A stretch of 64,000 nucleotides of DNA, taken from positions 1-64,000 of the forward strand of contig NZ_JACIJM010000013.1 of NCBI RefSeq assembly GCF_014199395.1, written 5' to 3'. This document shows, piece by piece, positions 53,527 through 62,565 of this stretch. Both the position numbers and the translations under genes were made by a program. Under the pieces are notes generated by a model, which saw only the letters and a program-made list of their open reading frames with translations, ran no database searches and was not told the DNA's origin. The number at the start of each line of letters is the position of its first letter. Position 1 is the stretch's first letter. The stretch is from Yoonia ponticola. Its GTDB lineage: Bacteria > Pseudomonadota > Alphaproteobacteria > Rhodobacterales > Rhodobacteraceae.

Positions 53527-54417
53527 ATGGGCGACACAACGGACGGATCCTCGAACGCGGCGCATAGCGCGCTCGACGAGGAGAACGAAGAAACGAACCG
53601 CGGCTTTATTGGTCGCTTTTTTGATGCTTTTAGTGGTCCGGGGGATAACCCTGATCCTGACCCTGACAAACCCCATTTGATTTATCCGCAGCCTGCGATG
53701 CCCGGGATGCGTAACCTTCGGTCAATGCGGGTTGAGGATGTGTCGATTCCCAAATCGGATATTGTCGCGGTGCCTGTCACGCTGTCGCAGCAGGACCTGA
53801 TGGACGTGTTCCGCGAAAGTGGCATGACCCGTTTGCCAGTTTACGATGGCACACTTGATACGCCGCTTGGCAACGTCAACATGAAGGATTTTGCGCTGGC
53901 TTACGGGTTCCAGCAAAATCCGGGTCCGTTTGATCTGCGTAAAATTCTGAGGCCATTGTTGTTTGTGCCACCGTCGATGCCGTTGGGTGTTTTGCTGCAA
54001 AAGATGCAGCAGGAACGCAAACATATGGCTCTAGTGATTGATGAATATGGTGGCACGGACGGGCTTGTGACGATCGAAGATTTGATCGAGCAGGTCGTTG
54101 GTGCGATTGAAGACGAACACGACGTCGAAGAGGAAAAGCTGTGGGTGCTTGAAGGCCCCGGTGTGTATTCTGCGCTTGCGAAAACGCAGCTTGAACCGTT
54201 TGAATCCGAGATTGGTATCGTCCTGACTGCACACCACGAAATTGACGAAGAAGAAATCGACACGCTTGGGGGGCTGGTCTTCATGCTATCAGGCCATGTG
54301 CCTGCGCGCGGCGAAATCGTCAGCCATCCTGATGGTGTCGAATTCGAAGTGGTTGATGCAGACCCGCGCCGGATCAAACGTCTGCGGGTGCGATTGCCAA
54401 ATGCTGCAGAGGCCTGA
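53527..54417 (+). CDS. corC: CorC/HlyC-family CBS-domain protein
   Basis: The 296-residue soluble protein has an acidic N-terminus, two CBS domains (VEDVSIPKSDIVAVPVTLSQQDLMDVFRESGMTRLPVYDGTLD; LGVLLQKMQQERKHMALVIDEYGGTDGLVTIEDLIEQVVG) and the C-terminal CorC_HlyC domain (EIDTLGGLVFMLSGHVPARGEIV). It lacks the DUF21 membrane domain. The usual assignment is modulation of magnesium or cobalt efflux. It overlaps lnt by 17 bases. Confidence 0.92.
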   Translation: MGDTTDGSSNAAHSALDEENEETNRGFIGRFFDAFSGPGDNPDPDPDKPHLIYPQPAMPGMRNLRSMRVEDVSIPKSDIVAVPVTLSQQDLMDVFRESGMTRLPVYDGTLDTPLGNVNMKDFALAYGFQQNPGPFDLRKILRPLLFVPPSMPLGVLLQKMQQERKHMALVIDEYGGTDGLVTIEDLIEQVVGAIEDEHDVEEEKLWVLEGPGVYSALAKTQLEPFESEIGIVLTAHHEIDEEEIDTLGGLVFMLSGHVPARGEIVSHPDGVEFEVVDADPRRIKRLRVRLPNAAEA

Positions 54418-55918
54418 CGACATTTTCGAGCGCTTTGCGCGCTTGGGATGGAAAGGGCGGGGCGGTATCCTTGCGGCGCTGGGCGTGTTCATCGCGCTCG
54501 GTCATGCGCCGCTTGATTGGTGGTTTGCCAGTGTGATTGGCCTCGCTGTTGCGCTTTTTCTGATGCGATCAGCGCCTGATCTACGCACAGCGTTGTGGCA
54601 CGGCTGGGCGCTGGGCGTCGGGTATTTCGGCTTTTCACTGCGCTGGATTATCTCGCCATTCCTCGTCGATATCGCCCGCGACGGTTGGATGGCCCCGTTT
54701 GCAGTTGTCCTGATGGCTGCGGGATTTGCTTTGTTCTGGATGCTGGCCGCAGGGATCACGCATAAGGTTTTCAAGGGCGGCATCATTGGTCTCGCCTTGT
54801 CCATCGTTGCTGTCGAGGCGTTGCGATCATTGATCCTGACTGGCTTTCCTTGGGCGTTGTTGGGGCATGTCCTGATCCCAACATTTCTCGGGCAAGCGGC
54901 TGCCGTGGGTGGGCCGCATTTGCTAACGCTCATCGTGACGCTTCTGTCGGCGAGCCTCGCTATGTTGGGTGTCGGGCGTGTCAAAATGGGACTAAGCAGC
55001 GCCGCCTTGACGGTGGCGACGGCGGCGATGTTTGCATTTGTTAACCTTGCCACTACGTCAGTCGCGCGATCATTAAACGATGGCCCCATCGTCCGCCTCA
55101 TTCAACCCAATGCCCCGCAAGACGAAAAGTGGGATATCGAAAAGCGTGACATCTTTTTTAATCGGATGCTGGAATTCACTGGAACTGGTGAGATTCCCGA
55201 CCTGATTGTCTGGCCCGAAAGCGCGATCCCGACGCTGCTGAATTACGCGGACCCTGAGCTTGAGCTCGTGTCAGAGGCTGCGCGTGGTGCGCCGCTGATC
55301 GTCGGTGTAAACCGTGCGCAAGGCGGGCTGTACTTTAACAGTTTTGTCCTGATGGGGCGCGGCGGGGCGATTGATGCGTTCTACGACAAGCAACATCTGG
55401 TCCCGTTCGGTGAATATGTGCCGGGCGGTGACCTGCTGCACAACGTTGGAATCCAAGGGTTCGGATCGTCTTACGGCGGCGGGTTCAGCGCTGGCGAAGG
55501 GATACGCACGATAAACGTGCCGGGCATTGGACCCATTCGACCATTGATCTGCTACGAGGGTATTTTTGCCGAAGAAGTCGGTGGGACCGAAACGCGCCCA
55601 CGGGCCTTGGTCTTGATCACAAATGATGCATGGTTCGGCAAGGATGCGGGGCCGTATCAACACCTTGCACAAGCGCGACTACGAGCGATTGAGCAGGGGT
55701 TGCCGATGGTCCGTGTTGCTAACACTGGTGTCAGCGCAATGATCGACCCATATGGCAAGATCACCGCCTCTATCAACATGAATACCGCTGGTTTCATTGA
55801 TGCGGTGCTACCCGATGCCTTGCCGCCGACGCCTTATAGCAAATACGGCGACATTCCCGTATTTCTGTTGCTGATTGTGCTTATGTCCGGCCTGTTCTGG
55901 CGAAAGAGACAATTTTAG
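54401..55918 (+). CDS. lnt: Apolipoprotein N-acyltransferase
   Basis: The 505-residue inner-membrane enzyme has about seven N-terminal helices (GGILAALGVFIALGHAPLDWW; VLMAAGFALFWMLAAGIT; LTGFPWALLGHVLIP). A periplasmic nitrilase domain carries the Glu-Lys-Cys triad: Glu in IVWPESAIPTLL, Lys in AFYDKQHLVPFGEYVPGG, Cys in RPLICYEGIFAEEV. It N-acylates the lipid-modified cysteine of lipoproteins. The start at 54401 is inside corC and gives the expected short cytoplasmic N-terminus. Confidence 0.94.
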   Translation: MLQRPDDIFERFARLGWKGRGGILAALGVFIALGHAPLDWWFASVIGLAVALFLMRSAPDLRTALWHGWALGVGYFGFSLRWIISPFLVDIARDGWMAPFAVVLMAAGFALFWMLAAGITHKVFKGGIIGLALSIVAVEALRSLILTGFPWALLGHVLIPTFLGQAAAVGGPHLLTLIVTLLSASLAMLGVGRVKMGLSSAALTVATAAMFAFVNLATTSVARSLNDGPIVRLIQPNAPQDEKWDIEKRDIFFNRMLEFTGTGEIPDLIVWPESAIPTLLNYADPELELVSEAARGAPLIVGVNRAQGGLYFNSFVLMGRGGAIDAFYDKQHLVPFGEYVPGGDLLHNVGIQGFGSSYGGGFSAGEGIRTINVPGIGPIRPLICYEGIFAEEVGGTETRPRALVLITNDAWFGKDAGPYQHLAQARLRAIEQGLPMVRVANTGVSAMIDPYGKITASINMNTAGFIDAVLPDALPPTPYSKYGDIPVFLLLIVLMSGLFWRKRQF

Positions 55919-55957
55919 TTGACCTGTGGGGCGGGGCGGCCTAGGTCCAATCCCAGC

Positions 55958-56002
55958 CTGCCACAACGGCTTCCTGACGTGGCAGAGATATTCATTGGAG
56001 CA
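55958..56002 (+). ncRNA. SAM/SAH-type riboswitch upstream of metK
   Basis: Stem CTGCCAC (55958-55964) pairs with GTGGCAG (55979-55985), enclosing the loop AACGGCTTCCTGAC. ATTGGAGCA follows at 55994-56002. These are the landmarks I recall for SAM-SAH riboswitches (loop with CGGCUUCCUG, downstream UUGGAGCA), a class reported upstream of metK in Rhodobacterales. The GGAG in the 3' part is the metK ribosome site and can pair with CTTCC in the loop as a pseudoknot. Binding of S-adenosylmethionine would therefore hide it and stop translation. Confidence 0.88.
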
Positions 56003-56009
56003 CGACCTC

Positions 56010-57191
56010 ATGACCAGACAAGACTATATTTTTACTTCGGAATCTGTTTCTGAAGGGCATCCTGACAAGGTCTGTGACCGTATTTCGGATTCGATTCTTG
56101 ATACGTTTCTTGCAGAAGAACCAGAGGCGCGCGTCGCCTGTGAAACCTTTGCCACAACGAACCAAGTTGTTGTCGGAGGCGAAGTTGGCCTTTCCGATCA
56201 AAGCAAACTTACCGAATATATGGGCCAAGTCGAAGGTATCGTGCGTAGCGCGATCAAAGACATCGGCTACGAGCAAGACAAATTCCACCACGCGACGTGC
56301 AACGTAACGAACTTTCTGCACGAACAATCTGCCCACATCGCGCAGGGCGTGAATTCCGCTGTGGACAAAGAAGAAGGCGCTGGCGATCAAGGTATCATGT
56401 TCGGTTACGCGACGACCGAAACTGAAGAGTTGATGCCTGCGCCAATTCAGTATTCCCATGCGATCCTGCGCCGCTTGGCTGAGGTGCGCAAAGACGGCAC
56501 CGAACCTACGTTGCGACCTGACGCGAAAAGCCAAGTGTCGTTGCGGTATGCAAACGGCAAGCCGGTTGAAGTTACTTCCATTGTGCTATCGACGCAGCAC
56601 GCGTTGGAAACGCAGACCAGCGCCGACATTCGTGCAATTGTTGAACCGTATATCCGCGACGTACTTCCTGATGGATTGATCACGCCGAAAACTGAATGGT
56701 GGGTGAATCCGACGGGTACGTTTGTGATCGGTGGGCCAGACGGCGACGCAGGTCTGACTGGACGTAAAATCATCGTGGACACCTACGGCGGTGCAGCCCC
56801 GCATGGCGGTGGCGCGTTCTCAGGCAAAGACCCAACCAAAGTGGACCGCTCAGCGGCTTACGTGGCGCGGTATTTGGCGAAAAACGTTGTGGCGGCTGGT
56901 ATGGCTGAGAAATGCACGATCCAACTGTCTTATGCGATTGGCGTGGCGCGACCGTTGTCGATCTATGCGGACCTGCATGGCACTGGCGAAGTTGATCCGG
57001 CGGCACTTGAAAAAGCTATCGCGCAAGTCATCGACCTGACACCACGCGGTATTCGCGAACATCTGCAACTGAACCGTCCTATTTACGCGCGGACAGCAGC
57101 TTATGGTCACTTTGGACGTGCGCCAGAGGCTGATGGCGGGTTCTCTTGGGAGAAAACCGACTTGATCGAAGCGCTCAAAGCAGCCGTGTAA
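56010..57191 (+). CDS. metK: S-adenosylmethionine synthetase
   Basis: The 393-residue enzyme carries [19 protein letters not shown] at the N-terminus, [16 protein letters not shown] and [28 protein letters not shown]. It makes SAM from methionine and ATP. The ATG at 56010 lies directly after the riboswitch. Translational feedback by its own product is expected. A 10-bp inverted repeat follows the stop. Confidence 0.95.
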   Translation: MTRQDYIFTSESVSEGHPDKVCDRISDSILDTFLAEEPEARVACETFATTNQVVVGGEVGLSDQSKLTEYMGQVEGIVRSAIKDIGYEQDKFHHATCNVTNFLHEQSAHIAQGVNSAVDKEEGAGDQGIMFGYATTETEELMPAPIQYSHAILRRLAEVRKDGTEPTLRPDAKSQVSLRYANGKPVEVTSIVLSTQHALETQTSADIRAIVEPYIRDVLPDGLITPKTEWWVNPTGTFVIGGPDGDAGLTGRKIIVDTYGGAAPHGGGAFSGKDPTKVDRSAAYVARYLAKNVVAAGMAEKCTIQLSYAIGVARPLSIYADLHGTGEVDPAALEKAIAQVIDLTPRGIREHLQLNRPIYARTAAYGHFGRAPEADGGFSWEKTDLIEALKAAV

Positions 57192-57215
57192 GTCAGTCAA
57201 CAGCGACAAGTTTCA

Positions 57216-57247
57216 CAAGGGCAGATTGCGCAAGCGGTCTGCCCTTG
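57216..57247 (+). terminator. Inverted repeat between metK and trmB
   Basis: CAAGGGCAGA and TCTGCCCTTG are exact complements with a 12-base loop. There is no T-run and trmB starts 15 bases later, so it may act as an attenuator or message stabiliser. Confidence 0.6.
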
Positions 57248-57261
57248 CTACATCGCAGCCC

Positions 57262-57975
57262 ATGACACAGGATAAACACCCCTCCGGCGCACCTTGGCGC
57301 AACTTTTATGGTCGCTTCAAAGGCAAGACCATGCGTAGCAGTCAACAAGTCTACCTCGACGAGGATCTTGCGGCTTTGTCGCCCGGTGCTGTGGATTGGG
57401 AATTGAACCCTGACCGTAACCCGATTGATCTCAAGTCACTGTTTGGCGACAAGGAAATTTGGCTGGAAATCGGCTTTGGCGGCGGCGAACATATGGTGCA
57501 TATGGCCGCGAGCTATCCGGAAATCGGTTTGATCGGTTGCGAACCCTATATGAATGGCGTCGCGATGTTGCTCGGTAAAATCCGTAAGGCGAATGTGACG
57601 AACCTAGCTGTGCATCCGGGTGATGTGCGGGATATGTTCGATGTGCTGCCTGCTGAGTCTATTTCCAAAGTGTTCTTGAACTATCCAGACCCTTGGCCGA
57701 AAACACGGCATCACAGGCGGCGGTTTGTCACGCAAGAGCATCTAGTGCCTCTGCATGGTGTGATGAAGCCGGGGGCAGAGTTTCGGGTTGCGACGGATAT
57801 CAAAGATTACGTGCGTCAAACCATGGAAGAGGTCCCTAAAGCAGGTTTCACCTGGACCGCGGAATGTCCCGAGGACTGGCGCGTGGCGTGGGATGATTGG
57901 CATTCGACACGATACGAGCAGAAGGCGATCCGTGAAGATCGGACGCCTCATTACATGACATTCCGCCGCGACTGA
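57262..57975 (+). CDS. trmB: tRNA (guanine-N7-)-methyltransferase
   Basis: The 237-residue Rossmann-fold methyltransferase carries the SAM loop LEIGFGGGEHMVHMA, GCEPYMNGVAMLL, and the family signature NYPDPWPKTRHHRRRFV. The C-terminal YEQKAIREDRTPHYMTF is also typical. It forms m7G46 in tRNA using SAM. The start at 57262 (MTQDKHPSG) is preferred over an upstream codon at 57226 that lies in the hairpin. Confidence 0.94.
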   Translation: MTQDKHPSGAPWRNFYGRFKGKTMRSSQQVYLDEDLAALSPGAVDWELNPDRNPIDLKSLFGDKEIWLEIGFGGGEHMVHMAASYPEIGLIGCEPYMNGVAMLLGKIRKANVTNLAVHPGDVRDMFDVLPAESISKVFLNYPDPWPKTRHHRRRFVTQEHLVPLHGVMKPGAEFRVATDIKDYVRQTMEEVPKAGFTWTAECPEDWRVAWDDWHSTRYEQKAIREDRTPHYMTFRRD

Positions 57976-57983
57976 CGCAGAGT

Positions 57984-58003
57984 CGATTTTTCGCGAAAAA
58001 TCG
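57984..58003. repeat. Palindromic intergenic repeat, copy 2
   Basis: CGATTTTTCGCGAAAAATCG is a perfect 20-base palindrome just after the trmB stop, followed by GATGCCTCCGGCGGGGA. As RNA it would be a self-complementary hairpin without a proper loop, so a DNA role (protein site) or remnant of a dispersed repeat is as likely as termination. Confidence 0.65.
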
Positions 58004-58121
58004 GATGCCTCCGGCGGGGATTTAGAAGAAGTCAAAGAAGCTTTGGCCAAAGACGTGTTGCGTTGTGGACCCTCTTGGCCACCTGCGCTAAACGGGGCTG
58101 ACAGTTAAAACGGAGCGTCCC

Positions 58122-59474
58122 ATGTCCGGCCACGGCACCCCAATCCCAATGACCTCCCGCCCTTGCGGCCCTCTGATGGGCGATGCAAACGTGCCGGGCG
58201 ATAAGTCTATTTCGCATCGCTCGCTTATTCTGGGCGCGTTGTCTGTTGGTGAGACCCGCATCACCGGATTGCTGGAAGGCGAAGACGTGTTGGATACCGC
58301 CAAGGCGATGCGTGCGTTTGGCGCTGAAGTGACCGATCACGGCGGCGGTAAATGGTCTGTGTTTGGCGTTGGTGTTGGAGGCTTTGCCGAACCTGATCAC
58401 GTGATTGATTGTGGGAATTCTGGGACCGGCGTGCGCTTGATCATGGGCGCGATGGCGACTTCGCCGATTACGGTTACGTTTACGGGCGATGCGTCGTTGA
58501 ACGGTCGTCCGATGGGTCGCGTCACTGATCCGCTCGACTTGTTTGGCACGCAGACCGTTGGTCGTACTGGTGGTCGTTTGCCAATGACGCTCGTTGGTGC
58601 CGCTGATCCGCTGCCTGTGCGCTATGTCGTGCCTGTGCCATCCGCGCAGGTGAAATCTGCTGTTTTGTTGGCTGGTCTCAACGCGCCTGGCCAGACCGTT
58701 GTGATCGAGAAAGAAGCGACCCGCGACCATACAGAGCGCATGTTGGTTGGCTTCGGTGCTGAATTGACGGTTGTGGACACTGATGAAGGTCGTGTGATCA
58801 CACTCACCGGACAACCTGAGTTGAAACCGCAGGATATTATCGTGCCGCGCGATCCGTCATCAGCCGCGTTTCCTGTGTGCGCCGCGATTATCACGCCTGG
58901 ATCAGATGTGCTGGTGCCAAACATCGGTCTGAACCCAACCCGCGCTGGATTATTTACCACGTTGCGCGAAATGGGCGCCGATTTGACTTATGAGAATATG
59001 CGCGAAGAAGGCGGCGAACCTGTTGCGGATTTGCGTGCGAAGTTCTCGCCTAACCTTAAAGGGATCGCTGTGCCACCGGCGCGGGCCGCGAGCATGATCG
59101 ACGAATATCCTGTGTTGTCGGTTGTCGCATCCTTTGCCGAGGGCGTGACCGACATGCAGGGCGTCAAGGAATTGCGCGTCAAGGAAAGCGACCGGATCGA
59201 TGCAATGGCCAAGGGGCTTCGCGCGGCTGGTGTCACTGTAGACGAGGGCGATGATTGGTGGAAAGTCACAGGCCTGGGTCACGGTAATGTGCCTGGCGGT
59301 GTGACCGTAGCCAGCGTTTTGGATCACCGGATTGCGATGGCTTTTATGGTGATGGGCATGGCCACGCAAAAGCCGATGACGGTGGACGATGGATCACCAA
59401 TCGCGACATCATTCCCGATCTTTGAAGGCTTGATGACGGGGCTTGGTGCGCAGCTGGTGCGGGCAAATTCATGA
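58122..59474 (+). CDS. aroA: 3-Phosphoshikimate 1-carboxyvinyltransferase (EPSP synthase), class II-like
   Basis: The 450-residue enzyme of the shikimate pathway carries [62 protein letters not shown], and [20 protein letters not shown] near the end. The overall wording is that of class II alphaproteobacterial enzymes. At the position where the glyphosate-tolerant CP4 enzyme has Ala within its GNAATG motif, this one keeps Gly (GNSGTG). It overlaps cmk by four bases. Confidence 0.94.
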   Translation: MSGHGTPIPMTSRPCGPLMGDANVPGDKSISHRSLILGALSVGETRITGLLEGEDVLDTAKAMRAFGAEVTDHGGGKWSVFGVGVGGFAEPDHVIDCGNSGTGVRLIMGAMATSPITVTFTGDASLNGRPMGRVTDPLDLFGTQTVGRTGGRLPMTLVGAADPLPVRYVVPVPSAQVKSAVLLAGLNAPGQTVVIEKEATRDHTERMLVGFGAELTVVDTDEGRVITLTGQPELKPQDIIVPRDPSSAAFPVCAAIITPGSDVLVPNIGLNPTRAGLFTTLREMGADLTYENMREEGGEPVADLRAKFSPNLKGIAVPPARAASMIDEYPVLSVVASFAEGVTDMQGVKELRVKESDRIDAMAKGLRAAGVTVDEGDDWWKVTGLGHGNVPGGVTVASVLDHRIAMAFMVMGMATQKPMTVDDGSPIATSFPIFEGLMTGLGAQLVRANS

Positions 59475-60091
59475 TTTTTACCGTCGCGATTGATGGACCT
59501 GCGGCTGCGGGTAAGGGCACGATATCCAAGGCCGTCGCGGCGCATTTCGACTTTGCGCATCTTGATACAGGCCTGTTGTATCGGGCTGTTGGGGCAAAGG
59601 TGAACGACGGTATGGACGCAGTGCACGCCGCCGAAACGCTCGACCCGTCTGATCTGAACCGTGACGATCTACGCACGTCCGACGCGGCGCAGGCTGCCAG
59701 CAAGGTCGCTGTGAACCCGGATGTGCGTGCCGCGCTCGTCGATTTCCAACGCAATTTTGCGACACGTGAAGGTGGCGCCGTTTTGGACGGACGCGACATT
59801 GGCACGGTTATTTGCCCCGACGCTGATGTGAAACTGTTTGTCACGGCGTCGGCCGCGTGTCGTGCGGATCGGCGTTACAAAGAACTCGCGGGCAAAGGGC
59901 AAGACGTAACGCTCGAAGGAGTGTTAGTGGACGTTATTGCGCGCGACAAACGCGATAGCGAACGCGCCGAAGCACCAATGATCGTGGCGAACGATGCGAC
60001 TTTGATCGACACCTCGGACATGTCGATTGAGCAAGCTGTGGCGGCGGCGATCAATGCCGTTGATAGAATCCGCACTCAGTCAGCGTCTTAA
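59471..60091 (+). CDS. cmk: Cytidylate kinase
   Basis: The 206-residue P-loop kinase begins [24 protein letters not shown], then [43 protein letters not shown], and [13 protein letters not shown]. It phosphorylates CMP and dCMP. The ATGA overlap with aroA shows coupling. In many relatives rpsA follows cmk directly; here three unrelated genes (60088-62214) lie between. The stop overlaps the convergent neighbour by four bases. Confidence 0.95.
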   Translation: MIFTVAIDGPAAAGKGTISKAVAAHFDFAHLDTGLLYRAVGAKVNDGMDAVHAAETLDPSDLNRDDLRTSDAAQAASKVAVNPDVRAALVDFQRNFATREGGAVLDGRDIGTVICPDADVKLFVTASAACRADRRYKELAGKGQDVTLEGVLVDVIARDKRDSERAEAPMIVANDATLIDTSDMSIEQAVAAAINAVDRIRTQSAS

Positions 60092-60501
60092 ACAGGCTCA
60101 TAACTCACAAGCGGCACTGTGTTACCCATGAAATATCGCGCCACATCGACGTAATCGAACACCAATGAAATTCCGATAATGACGATCATAAACGTGATGA
60201 TCCGCTTCGGCCAAACGGGCATGCCGTCTTTGCGATTTTCCAAAATCAAATAGACGATCAGCGGGGTCCAAACGATGATGTGGGCTAGGCCGAGCAGTTT
60301 CACATAGCCCATCTGCTTATACATATAGTCGGTGGCGATGGCGGCAATGATGCCAGCAACCACTGAAATTGCGCCGATCAAACGGCTTTTACGCCAAATC
60401 AACAATACTAGCGGCGCAATAAACCCGCCCAACATCAAAAGCGGCAGCCAAACGCGCAGCCACGATGGTCCGAATACGGCCATTGCTTCGTTAAGTGACA
60501 T
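60088..60501 (-). CDS. Small four-helix membrane protein, uncharacterised
   Basis: The 137-residue product starts [18 protein letters not shown] and has four hydrophobic segments: [58 protein letters not shown]; and [25 protein letters not shown] recognise no family. An in-frame codon at 60558 would add 19 residues. It is convergent with and overlaps the end of cmk. Confidence 0.7.
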   Translation of the reverse strand: MSLNEAMAVFGPSWLRVWLPLLMLGGFIAPLVLLIWRKSRLIGAISVVAGIIAAIATDYMYKQMGYVKLLGLAHIIVWTPLIVYLILENRKDGMPVWPKRIITFMIVIIGISLVFDYVDVARYFMGNTVPLVSYEPV

Positions 60502-60639
60502 TTTGCAGCTCCTGATTTTGACTTGCCTCTCACTGCTCGATTGTGGGCTAGCATGCAAGTTTTAACAAAAAGTGCGGCATTCTCGTTCCTGAATTGAGCT
60601 TTTGTTTACCTGCCGGGTTTATCGAATGGGGTGATTGCA

Positions 60640-60933
60640 ATGAAAAGGAATATGAGTTTGGTTTATCTCAACTTCGGCGGCTTCGTGATGAAGTGCGCTG
60701 CTTTTATGTCAGTGATTTTCGTGGCCGGGTGTCTTGGCGCATCGGATGGTGGTGTGCCAGATGACGTCAAACCGTTTGTTATTGAAAACGAAGAAAAAAT
60801 TCGTGACTTGATTGACGAAGAGCTGGACGATGATCTGGCGGAAGAAGCAAATGAGATCGTTGATCTGATCGTTGCCGTGGCGACCACAACTGTGACAGCA
60901 GCCAATATCACGACTGCCAGTGCGACGGATTAA
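60640..60933 (+). CDS. Small acidic lipoprotein, uncharacterised
   Basis: The hydrophobic stretch MKCAAFMSVIFVAGC ends in a lipobox (VAGC). It is followed by a strongly acidic helix (VIENEEKIRDLIDEELDDDLAEEANEIVDLIVAVA) and a Thr/Ala-rich tail (ATTTVTAANITTASATD). The start is uncertain: ATG 60640 gives 97 residues with a long leader, and ATG 60688 gives a normal 15-residue signal and 81 residues. Family unknown. Confidence 0.6.
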   Translation: MKRNMSLVYLNFGGFVMKCAAFMSVIFVAGCLGASDGGVPDDVKPFVIENEEKIRDLIDEELDDDLAEEANEIVDLIVAVATTTVTAANITTASATD

Positions 60934-60987
60934 CCGTTGAGACTAGTTGTCGAGCGGTGCGGATCGGAACGACCGGTGACGGGTGCG

Positions 60988-62214
60988 TTAGGCGACGTTT
61001 TGTACGGCTACCGCTGATGAAACCTGAACTGAAAAGGCGGGCACCCATTCGTGTAGCTTTAAATGCGGCAAAATCAGCGACGTCGTGCTGTCAGATTTGC
61101 GCAAACATCCGCGGCCATAGGGGTATGCCACGTCTTCTGTGGGGTCAGATTGCGTCCGACCAGCATAGGCATAGTTCAGTTGGCAGTCGTCCGGAATCGG
61201 GCCGTTGCAAATCAGTGTCAAATGTCCATCCGGCGTTGGGATTGCGCGGCGTACAAAGTCCGCAGGCTGACCTTCGACCAGAAACCCGTCAGTGAATAGA
61301 GGGGCAGGGATGGAGACTTTATCGATGGTTGTTTTTACCGGCGCATGGAACCGGATGTGAATTTTGTTGCCAATGGCTGTGGCTTCTCGTGGGCTGATCA
61401 GTGCGGGCGCACCTTCGCCGTTGTGAATGCGCGCGGCACAGCGGCCAATCTGTTCGCCTGCCAAAACTTTGCCTGTGGCATCTAGGTGTGATGGATCAAA
61501 CAAAGGCATGGCGTAATTTGCGTTTGCGAGAACGGCATTCGGGCGACGATCTGCCACGTCTTTGATGCCCAAGCGGTTTTCCCAAGCGTTGCCGGAGTGT
61601 GATGGGGCGGTGCCGGAGGGTTGGGTTAGTAGCCAAACTGTCGGAATACCGATATCGGCGGCAGCATCGTCGATGATATCCATCATCTCTGTAAGCAACG
61701 CATTATAGGTGTCGCGCGGCGTGTTTCGATCCGCTTCGCCGTGATAAAATGGGATGTAAATCTGACGGATAGGCTGTCCCATCTCGTCAGCAGCGGCCGC
61801 GATTTGATAGATGTCCTCGATCATGCTCAGCAATAGCATTGCCGCGGTGCCGTCGTGCTGTCGGAAAATGCCGTCGATGATGCGGTCACCATGTTTGCGC
61901 CCAACCAGTGGGCGACCACCCTTGGCGCCACTGCGCACGATGACCTGACCGATGGTGTCATCGTTGATTTCGTGTAGGAACCGCGCGGCTGAAGCAATGC
62001 CGCTGGATTGGCATTTCGTATCAAATCCGTAGGCTGGAACAAATCCGTCGATCATCCGCTTGCGTGCAAAACCTCTGGTTCCGCGAAATCCAAACCCATC
62101 ATTGGGCAGCACAATGCGCGGATCATCCAGCACGGGATGATCAAAGGCGGGGCCGGCTGTATGGCAATCAGCGTTCGACTGTCCGAAGGACATAAATAGG
62201 ATACTATGTGTCAT
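60988..62214 (-). CDS. SGNH/sialate-O-acetylesterase-like protein
   Basis: The 408-residue protein opens ILFMSFGQSNADCHTAGPAFD, the GQSN block of the DUF303/sialate O-acetylesterase family with the candidate nucleophile Ser. IYIPFYHGEADRNTPRDTYNALL is the second block, and FDPSHLDATGKVLAGEQIGR carries the Asp-x-x-His pair. A C-terminal beta-rich part (about 270-400) may be a carbohydrate-binding module. No signal peptide is evident. Deacetylation of a carbohydrate is likely; the substrate is unknown. Confidence 0.75.
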   Translation of the reverse strand: MTHSILFMSFGQSNADCHTAGPAFDHPVLDDPRIVLPNDGFGFRGTRGFARKRMIDGFVPAYGFDTKCQSSGIASAARFLHEINDDTIGQVIVRSGAKGGRPLVGRKHGDRIIDGIFRQHDGTAAMLLLSMIEDIYQIAAAADEMGQPIRQIYIPFYHGEADRNTPRDTYNALLTEMMDIIDDAAADIGIPTVWLLTQPSGTAPSHSGNAWENRLGIKDVADRRPNAVLANANYAMPLFDPSHLDATGKVLAGEQIGRCAARIHNGEGAPALISPREATAIGNKIHIRFHAPVKTTIDKVSIPAPLFTDGFLVEGQPADFVRRAIPTPDGHLTLICNGPIPDDCQLNYAYAGRTQSDPTEDVAYPYGRGCLRKSDSTTSLILPHLKLHEWVPAFSVQVSSAVAVQNVA

Positions 62215-62361
62215 AACGCTTATTAACCTTCGCTTTGTGGCGGGTATGCGGCGAATTTAAGGAAACTTAGGAACTTATTAACCTTAATTCCACCACCCCG
62301 CTTCGAACGACTGTTGGGCGCGATTTATGTGACGATAACCACACCAAATTCAACCCGCTGC

Positions 62362-62390
62362 TTGCCATTATCGTTGGATTGCCCTATAGA
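62362..62390 (+). promoter_or_regulatory. Candidate sigma-70 promoter ahead of rpsA
   Basis: TTGCCA (62362-62367), 17 bases, TATAGA (62385-62390). Transcription would start near 62397, giving a ~170-base leader for rpsA or a short RNA ending at the hairpin at 62436-62465. Confidence 0.5.
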
Positions 62391-62435
62391 CTGCGGTGTC
62401 TAAGCGTCGAGACAGGCGCGGACATGAGACTCGAG

Positions 62436-62465
62436 CAGGGTTGGTTAACGCCAGCCCTGTTGTTT
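62436..62465 (+). terminator. Terminator-like hairpin in the rpsA leader
   Basis: CAGGGTTGG and CCAGCCCTG pair over nine bases (one G-T) around TTAACG and are followed by TTGTTTTATG. It lies between the candidate promoter and rpsA, so it may be an attenuator or the 3' end of a ~65-base small RNA. Confidence 0.55.
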
Positions 62466-62565
62466 TATGTTCGAAACAAACGCTTAGACCAAAACCGAAA
62501 CCCAAAGACCGGCGGACACAACCGCCCGGCCCATATAAAACCAAACGTTAGGAAAACGACGCCTC

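Larger units (their letters stand above)
62215..62565 (+). other. Long leader region upstream of rpsA
   Basis: These 351 bases hold no protein gene. They contain a candidate promoter (62362-62390), a terminator-like hairpin (62436-62465) and a further ~100 bases to the rpsA ATG with TTAGGAAAACGA as ribosome site. Several TTAACCTT or CTTATTAACC repeats lie at 62215-62290 on the divergent side and may belong to the promoter of the esterase-like gene. Confidence 0.5.
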
